Source of the DNA: Treponema sp.
GTDB lineage: Bacteria; Spirochaetota; Spirochaetia; Treponematales; Treponemataceae
Direction of reading: 5' to 3'
DNA: 45,916 nucleotides
NCBI GenBank assembly: GCA_017395545.1
Contig: JAFPUF010000041.1
Coordinates: 1 to 45,916 of the forward strand
Numbering within the stretch: the first letter of the stretch is position 1; every line of letters begins with the position of its first letter. Position numbers and translations under genes: made by a program. Below the pieces are notes generated by a model. The model was not told the origin of the DNA, searched no databases, and saw only the letters and a program-made list of their open reading frames with translations. Positions 27,517-38,000 of the stretch are shown here, piece by piece.

Positions 27517-28690
27517 TTATTTAACAGACTGCTGTGCAACGAAGTCCCATTTTCCGGTTTCGTTGTTGACTTTCTTGACATAAGCTACATCGCGTACAGC
27601 GTCGCCTGTCTGGTCGAAAGCGATTGCGCCTGAAACGCCATTGTATTTTACGCCAGGAAGAGCTTTGATGACATCAGCGCTTTTTGTGCTTCCGGCAGCC
27701 TTGAGTGCTTCGAGGGCAGTGTAGTAAGCGTCAAAGCCCATTGCAGAAACTGCTGCAATCTCGTCGTCACCACCGTTGTTTGTTTTTGCAGTTGCGTCTG
27801 AGTTGAGGTAGCCACGGAATCCGTTGACGAATTCTGTGACCTGAGAATCTGTAGAACCTTCAACGAAGAATGTTGTAACATAGAGCTGAACATTTGTTCC
27901 TTTTGCCTGTGCGAGAACGACGTTTGAGTCCCATGTGTCGCCAGCGAGGATTGGGAATGAGAGCCCCTGTGTGTTAGCCTGTTCGATGATGAGGGCCGCA
28001 GCTTCGATTGAAACCGGGCTGAAGAATACGTCTGCACCGACTTTTTTTTGCGTTTGCAACATAAGCTGCGAAGTCTGAAGTGCCGTCCGGGAATGTTTCC
28101 TCAACGATTTCGCCGCCGAGTTTTTTGAAAGCCTCAACGAAATATTTTACGAGACCGCCTGAGTAGTCATCGCCGAGTTTTGAAAGACAATATGCTTTTT
28201 TTGCTGAGAATTTTTCTGCAGCGAGGTTAGCGAGAACTGTTCCCTGGAACGGGTCGAGGAAGCAGATTCGGAAATAGTGGTCGTTGCCCAATGTGACCTG
28301 CGGGTTTGTACAGGTGATGCCGATTGCAGGAACCTGTGCGGCTGCGAAAGTGTCGCTTGCAGCGATTGAGACACCAGAACCGTAAGAACCGAGAACAACA
28401 GAAACGCCTTTTGAAATCAATTCTGAAGCAGCAGTAACGGCCTTATCGTTTGAAGACTCGTTATCGACGATTTCAAGCTGAACCTTGTATTCTTTTCCGC
28501 CGATTGTGACTGTCGGAGTCAAAGAATTTGCATACTGAACGCCAAGGGTTTCCTGTTTTCCGCCGGCACCGTTGTCACCTGATGCAGGTTCGAAAACACC
28601 GATTTTGACTACAGCAGCCTTGTCGCCGCCGCAGGAAACGAAACCAAGGGCAAGAAGTGCCCCGCACAAAGAAAGTAATACTTTTTTCAT
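27517..28690 (-). pseudogene. livK: Branched-chain amino acid-binding lipoprotein LivK, frameshifted in an A8 run
   Basis: Two overlapping frames together make one periplasmic binding protein. The first part (from 28690) has a lipobox signal peptide (GFVSCGGDK) and the Peripla_BP_6 N-lobe: VKIGVFEPASGDNGAGGKQ, LEIVDNESSNDKAVTAA and a YFRICFLDPFQG motif. After about codon 214 (AYVANAKK) it goes out of frame. The next frame continues the same fold (VGADVFFSPVSIEAAALIIEQA to the end at 27517). The switch lies at eight T on the plus strand (28042-28049, A8 in the mRNA); removing one base restores GCA AAA AAA GTC. It may be an assembly error, a recent mutation or slippage-tolerant expression. It is the likely substrate-binding subunit for livHMGF. 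Shine-Dalgarno AGAGGAA precedes the ATG. Confidence 0.88.
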
Positions 28691-28817
28691 TTGTATTTTC
28701 CTCTTTTAAGATAAAAATTACTAAAAAATATATCAAAAAAAAGGTTTGTGTGGAAGAGCGTTTCTTTTAATAAAAACGTAACAGCGCTCAAAAAACACTT
28801 CCTGCCCGGATGATTGT

Positions 28818-29324
28818 TTATTTTGCCCTGGATACGATAATTCCGGCTGCTTCTACAGTTTTTGTATCTGTGTCAAATTTTTTAACTGCAATCCAGTCTC
28901 CGGCCTTTAATTCTTCAAGTTTTAATGTGTCTGGAGCGGGGAGTGATTTATTTGTGCAGTTCGGATTTCCGCACTGGCATGGATTACCGGTAGGAAGATC
29001 AAAACTTCCGGTTCTCGTGAAAGGATTGACATGAATTTTTGTCTCATTTCCGTCTGCGTCTTTCAGGGTGATGAGCTGTTTTTCGGTGTCGACTGAGCTT
29101 ATGGTTCCGAGATAATCGAATTTCTGCGGCCCGCCCGGAAATCCCTGGTGCATCGGATGTTTTTGCATCTGAAAATCAAAATTCTTAGGATCAAAACTTC
29201 TTTCAGAATTTTCTGATGAAGGATGACCGTAAGGATTCTGTTTTGCTTTTGCAAAAGCTGACGATGTGCCGAGACCAAAGACCAGTGCCGTAACGGCAAC
29301 TGCAGTAAACAGTGATTTTTTCAT
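28818..29324 (-). CDS. Exported protein with OB-like beta-barrel domain, unknown function
   Basis: The protein has 168 residues. A signal peptide (MKKSLFTAVAVTALVFGLG, ending SAFAKA) shows export. A low-complexity segment rich in H, M, P and Q follows (PYGHPSSENSERSF, MQKHPMHQGFPGG). The rest is beta-rich: LGTISSVDTEKQLITLKDADG, IHVNPFTR, then LKAGDWIAVKKFDTDT and VEAAGIIV. This resembles small secreted OB-fold or DUF5666-type domains. A CGNPNC motif with two Cys might bind metal or form a disulfide. AAGGAG precedes the ATG. It is divergent from a secreted protein-regulator-kinase operon and may be its target; that is inference. Confidence 0.6.
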   Translation of the reverse strand: MKKSLFTAVAVTALVFGLGTSSAFAKAKQNPYGHPSSENSERSFDPKNFDFQMQKHPMHQGFPGGPQKFDYLGTISSVDTEKQLITLKDADGNETKIHVNPFTRTGSFDLPTGNPCQCGNPNCTNKSLPAPDTLKLEELKAGDWIAVKKFDTDTKTVEAAGIIVSRAK

Positions 29325-29420
29325 GATGTGCTCCTTGTTCCGGAAAATTCCGGATTATTATGTGATTTGCCAGTTCATAACTGACAGTACAGACTTTAGC
29401 AGTTTCCGTTTTCTGATACA

Positions 29421-29457
29421 TTAAAGACAAATTAAGCAAAGATGAAAGAATTTTAAG
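29421..29457 (+). promoter_or_regulatory. Possible response-regulator direct repeats
   Basis: TTAAAG (29421), TTAAG (29432) and TTAAG (29453) are spaced 11 and 21 nt, a helical phasing seen in OmpR/PhoB-family sites, 44 to 80 bp upstream of the -10 box of the operon that encodes such a regulator. The match is short and the DNA AT-rich, so this is tentative. Confidence 0.25.
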
Positions 29458-29497
29458 AAAACTTTTTGCGTTTGTTAATTAAAGAATTCTTTTCTTG

Positions 29498-29506
29498 TGA
29501 TACAAT
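29498..29506 (+). promoter_or_regulatory. Extended -10 promoter of the secreted protein-regulator-kinase operon
   Basis: TGA-TACAAT (29498-29506) forms an extended -10 box. The GTG start at 29513 is 6 nt after it, so the mRNA would be leaderless. No good -35 box is seen. Confidence 0.5.
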
Positions 29507-29512
29507 GTCCGT

Positions 29513-30097
29513 GTGAAAAAAAATGTGCATTTTCTTTTTTACAAATCAGGTTTAAGAAATCTCTTTTTTATTGCTGTTCTCTTTATTGCCGGCTCATTTC
29601 CTTTGTCAGCGCAGAATTCTGATTCTGAAGAATTCGATGTCCCCCACAAAATGCTTCCGCCTCCGTTCCACAGGCCTCCTGAAGATATAATGAACCTTAA
29701 CGGACGGAAAATGCAGAGGCATAACGGAGATTTCAGAATTATCGGGGTCAAAACCGATTTAAGCGAAGATGTCCTCAATATCTCGGTTTTTTTTAATGAT
29801 TCTGTGGATACAGATTCCGTTTCCGAAAGAAATATTATTCTGGACGGCAGGCCTCTCCCGCAGTTTTCAGAAATTTTATTCAATAAAAGAAGAGGAATGA
29901 TGCGTTTTTCTGTTAAAAATGAGCTTTCAGAAAATAAAACGCAATTCTCCCTTAAAATCATCGGAATAAGTTCCTTTGACGGAAGAAAACTGGTTCCGTT
30001 TGAGACCGACAAGCTTGAGGCGAATGTATTTCTTAAGATTCACAGAAAAGACGGAAAACCTGAAAAAATGGAGGCTCCATGGCAAAAATCCTTATAA
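29513..30097 (+). CDS. Secreted protein of unknown function, first gene of a two-component operon
   Basis: The protein has 194 residues from a GTG. A signal peptide is visible (KSGLRNLFFIAVLFIAGSF, cleavage near LSAQNS), so the protein is exported. A segment rich in P, H and M (HKMLPPPFHRPPEDIM and KMQRHNGDF) precedes a beta-sandwich-like region (IIGVKTDLSEDVLNISVFFND, NIILDGRPLPQFSEILF, MRFSVKNEL, FSLKIIGISSFDGRKL). That region resembles Ig-like or Big_5-type domains in layout. The last 19 nt overlap the start of the regulator gene. The shared P/H/M-rich character with the divergent exported protein suggests a common substrate or ligand, perhaps a metal; this is a guess. Confidence 0.6.
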   Translation: MKKNVHFLFYKSGLRNLFFIAVLFIAGSFPLSAQNSDSEEFDVPHKMLPPPFHRPPEDIMNLNGRKMQRHNGDFRIIGVKTDLSEDVLNISVFFNDSVDTDSVSERNIILDGRPLPQFSEILFNKRRGMMRFSVKNELSENKTQFSLKIIGISSFDGRKLVPFETDKLEANVFLKIHRKDGKPEKMEAPWQKSL

Positions 30098-30762
30098 TCG
30101 AAGACGATAAAGAACTCTCACACCTTATGGAACTTGAACTTTCTCATGAAGGTTTTTCTACAGAAGTTGCGGCTGACGGAAGGGAAGGCCTGGAAAAAAT
30201 ACAAACCGGAAAGCCAGACCTTCTTCTCCTGGATGTGATGCTTCCAAGACTGAGCGGACTCGAAATTCTGCGAAAGATTCGCACTGACATGAAAACAGAC
30301 CTGCCCGTAATTCTGGTGACTGCAAGGGGAGAAATGATTGATAAGGTTGACGGCCTGAACAGCGGGGCGGACGATTATATAACGAAGCCTTTCAAAATAG
30401 AAGAACTCCTGGCCAGAATGAATGCAGTTTTGCGCAGGTTTCAGAAAACTTCAGGAAAACAGGGAAATGTGATACTGAACAATGGCGGAATTCAGATGAA
30501 AGCGGACGAAATGAAAGTCAGTTTTGAAAATAAGCAGGTGGAACTTTCAAAAAACGAATTCCTGCTTTTAAAATATTTTCTCGAAAATACAGGAAAAATC
30601 CTCAGCCGTGACGATATTATCAAAACTGTCTGGGGAGAAGATTATTACATCGAAGAAAACAGCGTTGACGTTTATGTAAGGCATCTGCGCTCAAAATTCG
30701 GAGACAGCATAATCAAGACTGTGCGCGGAATGGGCTACATAATGCAGGAGTGTGGAGTGTGA
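30079..30762 (+). CDS. OmpR/PhoB-family response regulator
   Basis: The protein has 227 residues. The receiver domain starts ILIIEDD with phospho-acceptor Asp52 in LLLLDVMLPR, the conserved Thr in ILVTARGE and Lys in YITKPFK. The winged-helix DNA-binding domain (about 130-225) has LSKNEFLLLKYFLENTG, VWGEDY and VDVYVRHLRSKFG, ending VRGMGYIM. It starts inside the upstream gene with GGAGG before the ATG and touches the kinase gene, so all three are likely translated together. Its targets are unknown; the divergent exported-protein gene is a candidate. Confidence 0.94.
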   Translation: MAKILIIEDDKELSHLMELELSHEGFSTEVAADGREGLEKIQTGKPDLLLLDVMLPRLSGLEILRKIRTDMKTDLPVILVTARGEMIDKVDGLNSGADDYITKPFKIEELLARMNAVLRRFQKTSGKQGNVILNNGGIQMKADEMKVSFENKQVELSKNEFLLLKYFLENTGKILSRDDIIKTVWGEDYYIEENSVDVYVRHLRSKFGDSIIKTVRGMGYIMQECGV

Positions 30763-32033
30763 TGAAAAACGCCAGCTTTCAGCGAAACATAAAAAAAACT
30801 TCTCCATCTGTTTTGCTTTCCCTTTCTGTCAGATTCATGCTGCTTCTTGCCTTTGCGATGCTTTCGCTTTCGGCTCTTTTTGTATCACTTCTCCGTTTTG
30901 CGGTAACTCAGAAACAGAATCGGGAGCTTGAGTCCGGCATTTCGCTGATTTCTTCTGCAATTTTGAATGACAGGACTGACGAACTTGATTTTCTGAATCT
31001 CCCTTACTATATCACATACACGGTTTATGAAACTGAGACTCAGAATGTTCTTGCTACAAATGATTCCCTTCTTCCGCTCCTGGACTCTGACGGCAAAAAA
31101 CTTGTTTATTTTGAAAAGAATTATTTTACAGACGGAGATTTACATATACGCTGTCTCACCCGAAAAATTGAGAAGAGCGGCCTGTTTCTTACGGTTGAGT
31201 GTGCCGTTGACATTGCGAATGATTCTGCCTCAAAAATGATTTCGGCTCTTCCAAGTCTTCTTGCAATTGCGTTTTTTCCTGTGCTGATTCTTTCTTTTGC
31301 GCTTTCATTTTTGATTTCCCGAAGTACGATAAAGGCTTTTAATAAACTTCGCGAGGATTATGACAGGGAGAGGGCTTTTACGAGCAATGTGAGCCATGAA
31401 CTGAAGACTCCGCTTTCAATCATTGACGGACACGCGAATCTTTTGAAACGCTGGGGAAAAAATGATCCGGCTCAGCTTGATGACTCAATTGAGGCGATTC
31501 TGCGGGAAACCGGGAATATGAACCGTATAGTTACGACTCTGCTCGAAATTGCCAGAATTGAGAACGGAAAAATAAAAATCGAGAAAAACAGATTCTTCCT
31601 GAAAGATTTTTTTATTGGCCTGAGGGATGAATTTAAGATTACATATCCGGAACTGAGTTTTGAAATTGCTGACGAGAATTATCTGGAAATTGAGACAGAT
31701 GTGCAGAAACTTCACCAGGTTTTTACTGTGATTCTGGCAAACAGTATAAAATTCGCCGGGAAGAATTGCACAATTACCCTTGCTGCCCGGAAATCTGGAG
31801 ATAAAATTGAGCTTTCGGCCTCTGACAACGGCACAGGCTTTTCTGATGCTGTGCTTCCCCATGTTTTTGAGAGATTTTACAAGGGGGATGAGTCTCACAA
31901 CAGAAATGAGGGCGGGGCAGGACTCGGGCTTTCGATTGCAAGAACTCTTGTTTTAGCTCTTGGAGGTTCAATCGAAGCCCGGAATTCCCCTTACGGCGGG
32001 GCTGTCCTGAAAATTTTGCTTCCGTCTACTTAA
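30762..32033 (+). CDS. Membrane sensor histidine kinase
   Basis: The protein has 423 residues from the ATG at 30762 (GGAG 4 nt upstream; the TGA of the regulator overlaps the A). A GTG at 30750 is a less likely start. Two membrane helices (about 18-45 and 158-185) enclose a periplasmic sensor loop of about 110 residues. Next come HisKA with SNVSHELKTPLS (His212) and HATPase_c with an N-box-like VILANSIKF, DNGTGF, HVFERFYKGD and GAGLGLSIART. It is the partner of the adjacent response regulator. The gene ends 8 bp inside the end of the convergent macroglobulin gene, with no terminator between. Confidence 0.93.
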   Translation: MKNASFQRNIKKTSPSVLLSLSVRFMLLLAFAMLSLSALFVSLLRFAVTQKQNRELESGISLISSAILNDRTDELDFLNLPYYITYTVYETETQNVLATNDSLLPLLDSDGKKLVYFEKNYFTDGDLHIRCLTRKIEKSGLFLTVECAVDIANDSASKMISALPSLLAIAFFPVLILSFALSFLISRSTIKAFNKLREDYDRERAFTSNVSHELKTPLSIIDGHANLLKRWGKNDPAQLDDSIEAILRETGNMNRIVTTLLEIARIENGKIKIEKNRFFLKDFFIGLRDEFKITYPELSFEIADENYLEIETDVQKLHQVFTVILANSIKFAGKNCTITLAARKSGDKIELSASDNGTGFSDAVLPHVFERFYKGDESHNRNEGGAGLGLSIARTLVLALGGSIEARNSPYGGAVLKILLPST

Positions 32034-35000
32034 TCGTATACAAGATTCCGCCCGTTCTTCCGAATACTTCCGGCTCGTACATACATTCAGCGTTTGCCGG
32101 AGGTGTCGGGAATACGCCCCTTCTTACCGCCCTGAACTTAAACTCTGCCGTAGTCTTTCCTTTTCCGAAACTGTCCCAGAAGAACTGAATCTCAGAATTG
32201 TAAATTGCCTGATTGCTCATGTAGTGGTCGCCTCCGTAGAAGTAACCTTCGTAATCATCGTAGTCGTCAGAGTATCTTCCGTTTCCGCTTGCGTTATCGG
32301 CTGAATCCGCTCTTGTCACAAATGTTGCGTCAAGAATCTCGGCTCCGCTCGGAACTGGTGCTCTGAGAGCTATGTAATCACGGTCGTAACTTGAAGAGAG
32401 CGTGAGCTTTACTTTGTAGGTTTTTCCGCTTTCAAGCTCAATGTTCGTGTTGTCTCCGTTTGGCCTGATTTCTTCTCCTGTAGAATTGTCGAAAAGCTGC
32501 ATTACGATTCCCAGTCCTGCATCGCGCGGAGTCTGAAGTTCTTCTGGAATTGCATAGCGCATCGTTGTCGTGTAATAAAGCGAGCCTTTTCCTTTCTTTG
32601 TGAATTCCAGAGGAATCTCCGCATCTTTTTTGCTTCCTGCGATTTTTGCATTCCCAAACGGAACTGTCACGGTGACAGGTTTTGCCGCTGCTCCCTTAAA
32701 CTCGCCTTTTGCGAATTCTTTTTTGTCGAAGAGGGCAGTGGCATTAAGGTTCGTTTTGTCGAGATTGTTTGTCTTTATGACAGTGTAAATCGCTTCGAGA
32801 ACCCGGGATGTCGTTGCCGTGTTCTGCCAGTAGCCGGCCTTTTGATTTCCCAGAAGTGAGTAGATGAGCCTTGTGTTCATTTCGTCATCTTTATTAAGCT
32901 GAGTGAAAAGTTCAAGCGTGAGCGCAAGATTCTCCGCTTCGTCTCCGTAATAAGCGTAAGCCCATGCCGGAGCGTCCGGGTTCGTTATATCGACTCCCCG
33001 TGTCGTCGGCCTCATGTAAGTGCGGATGATTTTTGCCGCTTCTTTTGCCTGTGCAGAATCTTTTCCGAGATTTTCAAAGCCCGCAAGTCCTGCGAGTGAA
33101 AGAACTGCAATATCCTGCCTTTCTTTCTGAATAAGTGAATTGAGCCTGCTTTGAGAAATTGCCTCTCCGTTCAGAGCCTGGGCATAGTAAATGTAAGCCT
33201 TTTCGTAATCTGAAAGACCGTTCCTGCGTGATTTATTCAGTTCGCTGTCGAGGTAAGAAAGAAGTTTTCCAATGTCGATTGAAAGTTCTTTTTCCTTGTA
33301 GCCCCGTTTGAGAGCGAGAGCGTAAATGTGTGCGATTCTCGTTGAAACGAAGAGGTTTGAGTATTTTGAAGTCGGCCAGTAACCAAAGCCACCGTCGTCA
33401 TGCTGGCAGTTTTTCCAGTCTTTGAAGTATGACTTAACGCATTTGTGAATGTCCGTTACTTCGCTTTCGAGATTAAAGACATCGATGTAGTCTTCAAAAA
33501 TTACGAGCGGGAGAACCTTTGAACTCTGCTGCTCAAGACATCCGTAAGGATACTCAAAAAGATATTTGACTGCTTCACCGAGTAAGCCGAGGCGGGTTGC
33601 GTCAAGGGTGACTGAAAGAGAGCCGTTCATGTCTTTTGCGTAAGACGGAATTACAACCCTCTCGACGCCTGAGTCTTCTTTTTCTGAAAGCTGGCCGGTT
33701 GTGGTTACGGTCTCAAAGATGTACGGTCGCTCGATTTTGAGAGGTGCGACAAGGCGTTCGTTCAGAATATCGCTCTTAATCGTGAATTCAAGAGTGACGA
33801 GTCCTGCTTTTTCGGCCGCAAGGTCAAAGTAGACTGTGGTGTTTGCTCCGCTTGGAACTTTCACAGTGTGCTCTGATTTTCCGTCAACAAAAGCCTTTCC
33901 GTCTTTGAGTGTGATTCCGTTTTCTTCGGCTTTAGCCTTGTCGTTCTCACGCATTTTGAGGGAGACTGTTACTTCGTGTGTTTTGTCGTCAAGATTCGTG
34001 AGAAGAACTCCAAGCTCTGCCGTATCGCGCTCCCTGAGTTCCCTCGGGAGAACCTGCTGAACATTAATCGGATTCTGAACCGCAATTTCGTCTTCCTGAA
34101 GTGCAAGAAGCTCTCCGTTTACGCCGAATGCGGTGATTCTGTATGTTGTGAGCGTGTCCGGCAATTTGAAGCGTGCTGTGACTTTTCCGTTTTCATCGGT
34201 CTTAAGCATTGGCTCGAAAACTGCGGTCGGATTGAAATCGCTGCGTTCATTCATCTTTTCGTCTTCGCCTGAGTCGCCGCCTTTAAGATTTTTGACTTCG
34301 TAGGTGACAGGATCCATCAGGTATGAGCGGGAGTCGCCGCCCCAGACTTTGAGAGGGAAATTCGATGTGTTATAGAAAAATTTAATTGGATCCGGAACAT
34401 GGTAGTTAATCAAGTCCAGAACGCCGCGGTCAACCGCCATCAAAGTGAGTTCTGCGTTTGCAAGCGGTCTTCCGCCTTTTGTGGCTGTTAAAGTGACTTC
34501 AGCTTCTTCGCCAGGTCTGTAAGAAGGCTTTGAGCTCTCAACTTTTACCGTGAATGATTTTACCCTCGGATTTACGAAAACCTGTGCCGCACCGTAGAAA
34601 CCTTTCGGCTTGTCGAGGTCTGTTTCGCCGTACTCGTGTTTCGGCTCTCCCTGCCGCACCGAATAAGAAGAAATCGAGACATAGAAGACCGGAACATAGT
34701 TTCTTGCGACCGGAATGTCGATTACATGAATGTTTCCTTCGAGATGGCGTACTTCTTCCGTGAAAATGCCTTCCCGTTCCACAGTGATAAGATAATTTCC
34801 TTCAGGAAGGGAACTTTCAAGCAGAATATGTGCCGTTTCGCCCGAATTGTACATATTCTTGTCCGGGGTAAGTTTAAGGGCTGTGGCATCATCCTGATAC
34901 CATGAAGCTTTTCCGCTTCCCGTTACGAAAAATTCGTATTCTGTTATGACTGTCCGTCCCTGTTTGTCGCTTGCGGAAAGCTGAATCTTGTGATAGCCGG

Positions 35001-38000
35001 GCTCTTTCGGCGTGACAGTAATTTTTCCGTTTGCAGAAAGATTTACGCTCTCTTCGCTTTCAAGAACATCGGTCTTTTCGTAGCGGCTGTAAATGTCTGA
35101 GATTCCCTGCTGCTGAACAAGAGACCATTCTTCACGAGTGAGCTTAACATCAATTTTTTTACCGTTTCCAGCGAGAAGGGCAGAGGTCTTTTCGTTTGGA
35201 ACTGCTTTTCCTGTCGTGTCGGCCATCTTATAAGTGAATGTGAGTTTCTCGCCTTTTTTTGCGAATGCCGACTTCATTTCGGGTTTTGAAAGACCAATAT
35301 AATAGTTTGCGGGATGAACGATTGCAGCGCCCGAAGCTGAAACCTGCTGGTTTGAGACATCTGTGACGTCTGCGCTGACTCTGTAGCGGTATGGAGCGCC
35401 CTTAATTGATGAACCGGATGTTTCGCATGAAAGAATTGCGTTTCCGGCCGCATCCAGCGTTCCCTCGTCTTCGCGGATATGATTTCTGCCTTCGCTTGTA
35501 TTTTTCGGACCGAACGTATACTGCCTGAATTCAGGTTCACTGCTTGTAAAATACCACGGCTCGCGGAACCAGTTTGTCTCATATTTTGCGCCTGTAAAGG
35601 AACCTCCTGCAAGATAGCTTGCCGCAAGGGAAGCCTGAATTTTTTCGCCCGAAATCACAGGGGTTTTTGGAAGGGAAACTCCAGTCTGGAATTTCAGCCT
35701 TTCAAAATAGGCTACATTGATTGTTACAGTTTTTATTTTTCCGCTTTTTCCCCAGCGTTTGTATTCAATATTGTAGATTCCAGGTTCTAAGTCTTCAGGA
35801 ATTGTAAAAGAACCGTAGAAACCGCCGTTTTCGCTTGTTTTTCCGTCAAGACTGCCGAATACTTTCGCGTCCCTCCATGCGTTTTCTTTCAGTTCGACAG
35901 TATAATCTCCTTCGTAAGGAACAAAACTTCCAAGAATCTGGTCGCGGTCGATTCCCCGGAAAGAAACTGTCTCGCCAGGCTTGTAAAGTCCGCGGTCACT
36001 GAACATAAAAATTCGTGGCAGTGCTTCAATTTTTCTCGGAACACGGGAATAAGAATAGATTCCTGACCTCCATGGAGAATGAGATTCCGGCTCAAAAAGA
36101 ATTTTATCATCATCTTTTGAGACCAGAATTACAGGAGTTGCCCAGTAATCATCATTATAGACAGTTTGAATTTCATCCTGAGGAATTTCAATTACAGCCA
36201 GTCCTGTTTTATCCGTTACCGCTGAAAGTCCGTTTTTTTCGATTGTATTCGTATCTGCGGAGGCTTTTCTGTATGCCCAGACTTTTGCCCCTTCTACAGG
36301 TTTTCCGTCTGAAAGCTGAGTGACCATCGCTGCGATTCTGTTCATACCGTAGCGCACCGTAACACCGAGATTTGTTACCTGAATGCTCGTTGCGTTTGTC
36401 GTCCAGTAAGATTTATCAGAATTCCATCTTGTCGGTTTTCGAGGAATTTCGGCTGCGGCATAAAAATCAACCCAGCCGTATTTTCCTGTGAGTTTTTCGT
36501 CGAGATTTACGATTTCGAAGATTCGCTCGTCACGAGGCTCAATTTTAAGAGGTGTCTTTACATCGGAATTCGAGTCTGCAAAAATGTATTCTTTGATTTT
36601 TTCTTTTTTATTGATTGAGTACGGCTGGTCAGAAGCTTCCAGTAAATATGCGCCGCTTGCGATATTCTGGTATTCAAACACCATTCTGTGGGGAAACTGT
36701 GCTTCAAGCATTTTTACCCCGCGGTCAGTAAACTGAACCCTGCTTTCTGCTCCAGGCACGCTGATTGAGATTATGATTGAGTCATCTGTATCTTTACTGT
36801 AAGTGTTCAGATTCTGGCCGTAAATATCTTTCAGTTTATCCGTGATTTTAATCGTGTAATTGGAATGAAATGTGACCGGAAGTCCATAGACTTTGAGAGT
36901 CGAGCCGCTTATTTCAAAATTATCTTTTCCGAACGGGAACAGTTCTCCTTTATCATTTCTTGCAGAAACTGCGCTTAAGACGGATTTTTCGTCTACAGGA
37001 TGTGAGAAAATGATTCTGACAGGATTAGTGTATTTTCCGTATGTGTGGCCTTCATCGTTATATTCATAAACGAACGGCGTGAGCGTGTGAAATTCCTGGT
37101 CATTCTCAACATTTAGGATACCAAGTCTGACAGTTTCATCAAAAGGTATGTCTTCTGTCCATGCGTAAGTTACGGTGTCAATTGTTTCCTGTTTTATGGT
37201 GAAAGGAACATCAGGCCCTTCTTTGCCACCGTAAGAAATATATGATATGTCTTTGAGTTCTTCTGCTTTTACAGGATAATTGAACTGAACACGGAGCTCT
37301 TTTGCAAACTCAGGCGGAACATTGTTCCGGTCAACCCATTTGTTTTTTGAATATCCGGGGGCGCTCCAGATGATTTTGAGTCCGGCTGCCTCCGTTATGA
37401 ATTCCCTCTCCCCGGAAATTGTTTTTCCGCTCAGAGACTTTGCGTTTTCAGAAATCGAAATTGTGTAGACCTGAAGCGGGTTAATGGCCTCCGTTGTGTC
37501 GAAAGAAAGAAGACTTGTGCCGTTCCACCGGAAAACACCTTTAACGGGCGGTTCAATTTTTAAGAATTCACTTGCGTCTGTCTGCTGGTTTAGGGCGGAC
37601 AGAGAGACTACAGGCTCAGAGAAAAGCACATAGAAAGAAGGGTAGCGGACATCACTCGGAATGACTCCCCTTGGTCCCCAGTCTGAGACGGTGAAAGGCT
37701 CATCTTTTTTTGCTTTTTTGCTTTTTGAACGCTCGCCCTGTGAATCAGAAGGTGTATCGTCTCCCATTTTTGTGACTTCAGGGATTTTGAATTCTGATTT
37801 TTTTGAATTGTAGGAAGTTTTGTAGTCAGAAAGTTTTCGCAGTCCCGGAATTACGCTTTCAGCCTTTGTGCTTCCGGCTTTCGGTGACGAAAGACTCAGT
37901 TTTCCGGCCACGCTTTCAGACTCAGGCTCATAAGGCGTGTAGTCAGGCGTGAAGAAATTGCCGGCATCAAAAACCCGGTCTTCGGTCGATGCGAGGGATA

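Noticed and set aside
28753..28787. GAGCG...CGCTC pairing downstream of the 28818-29324 gene as a terminator
   Set aside because: The stem is only five base pairs with a long loop; too weak to call.
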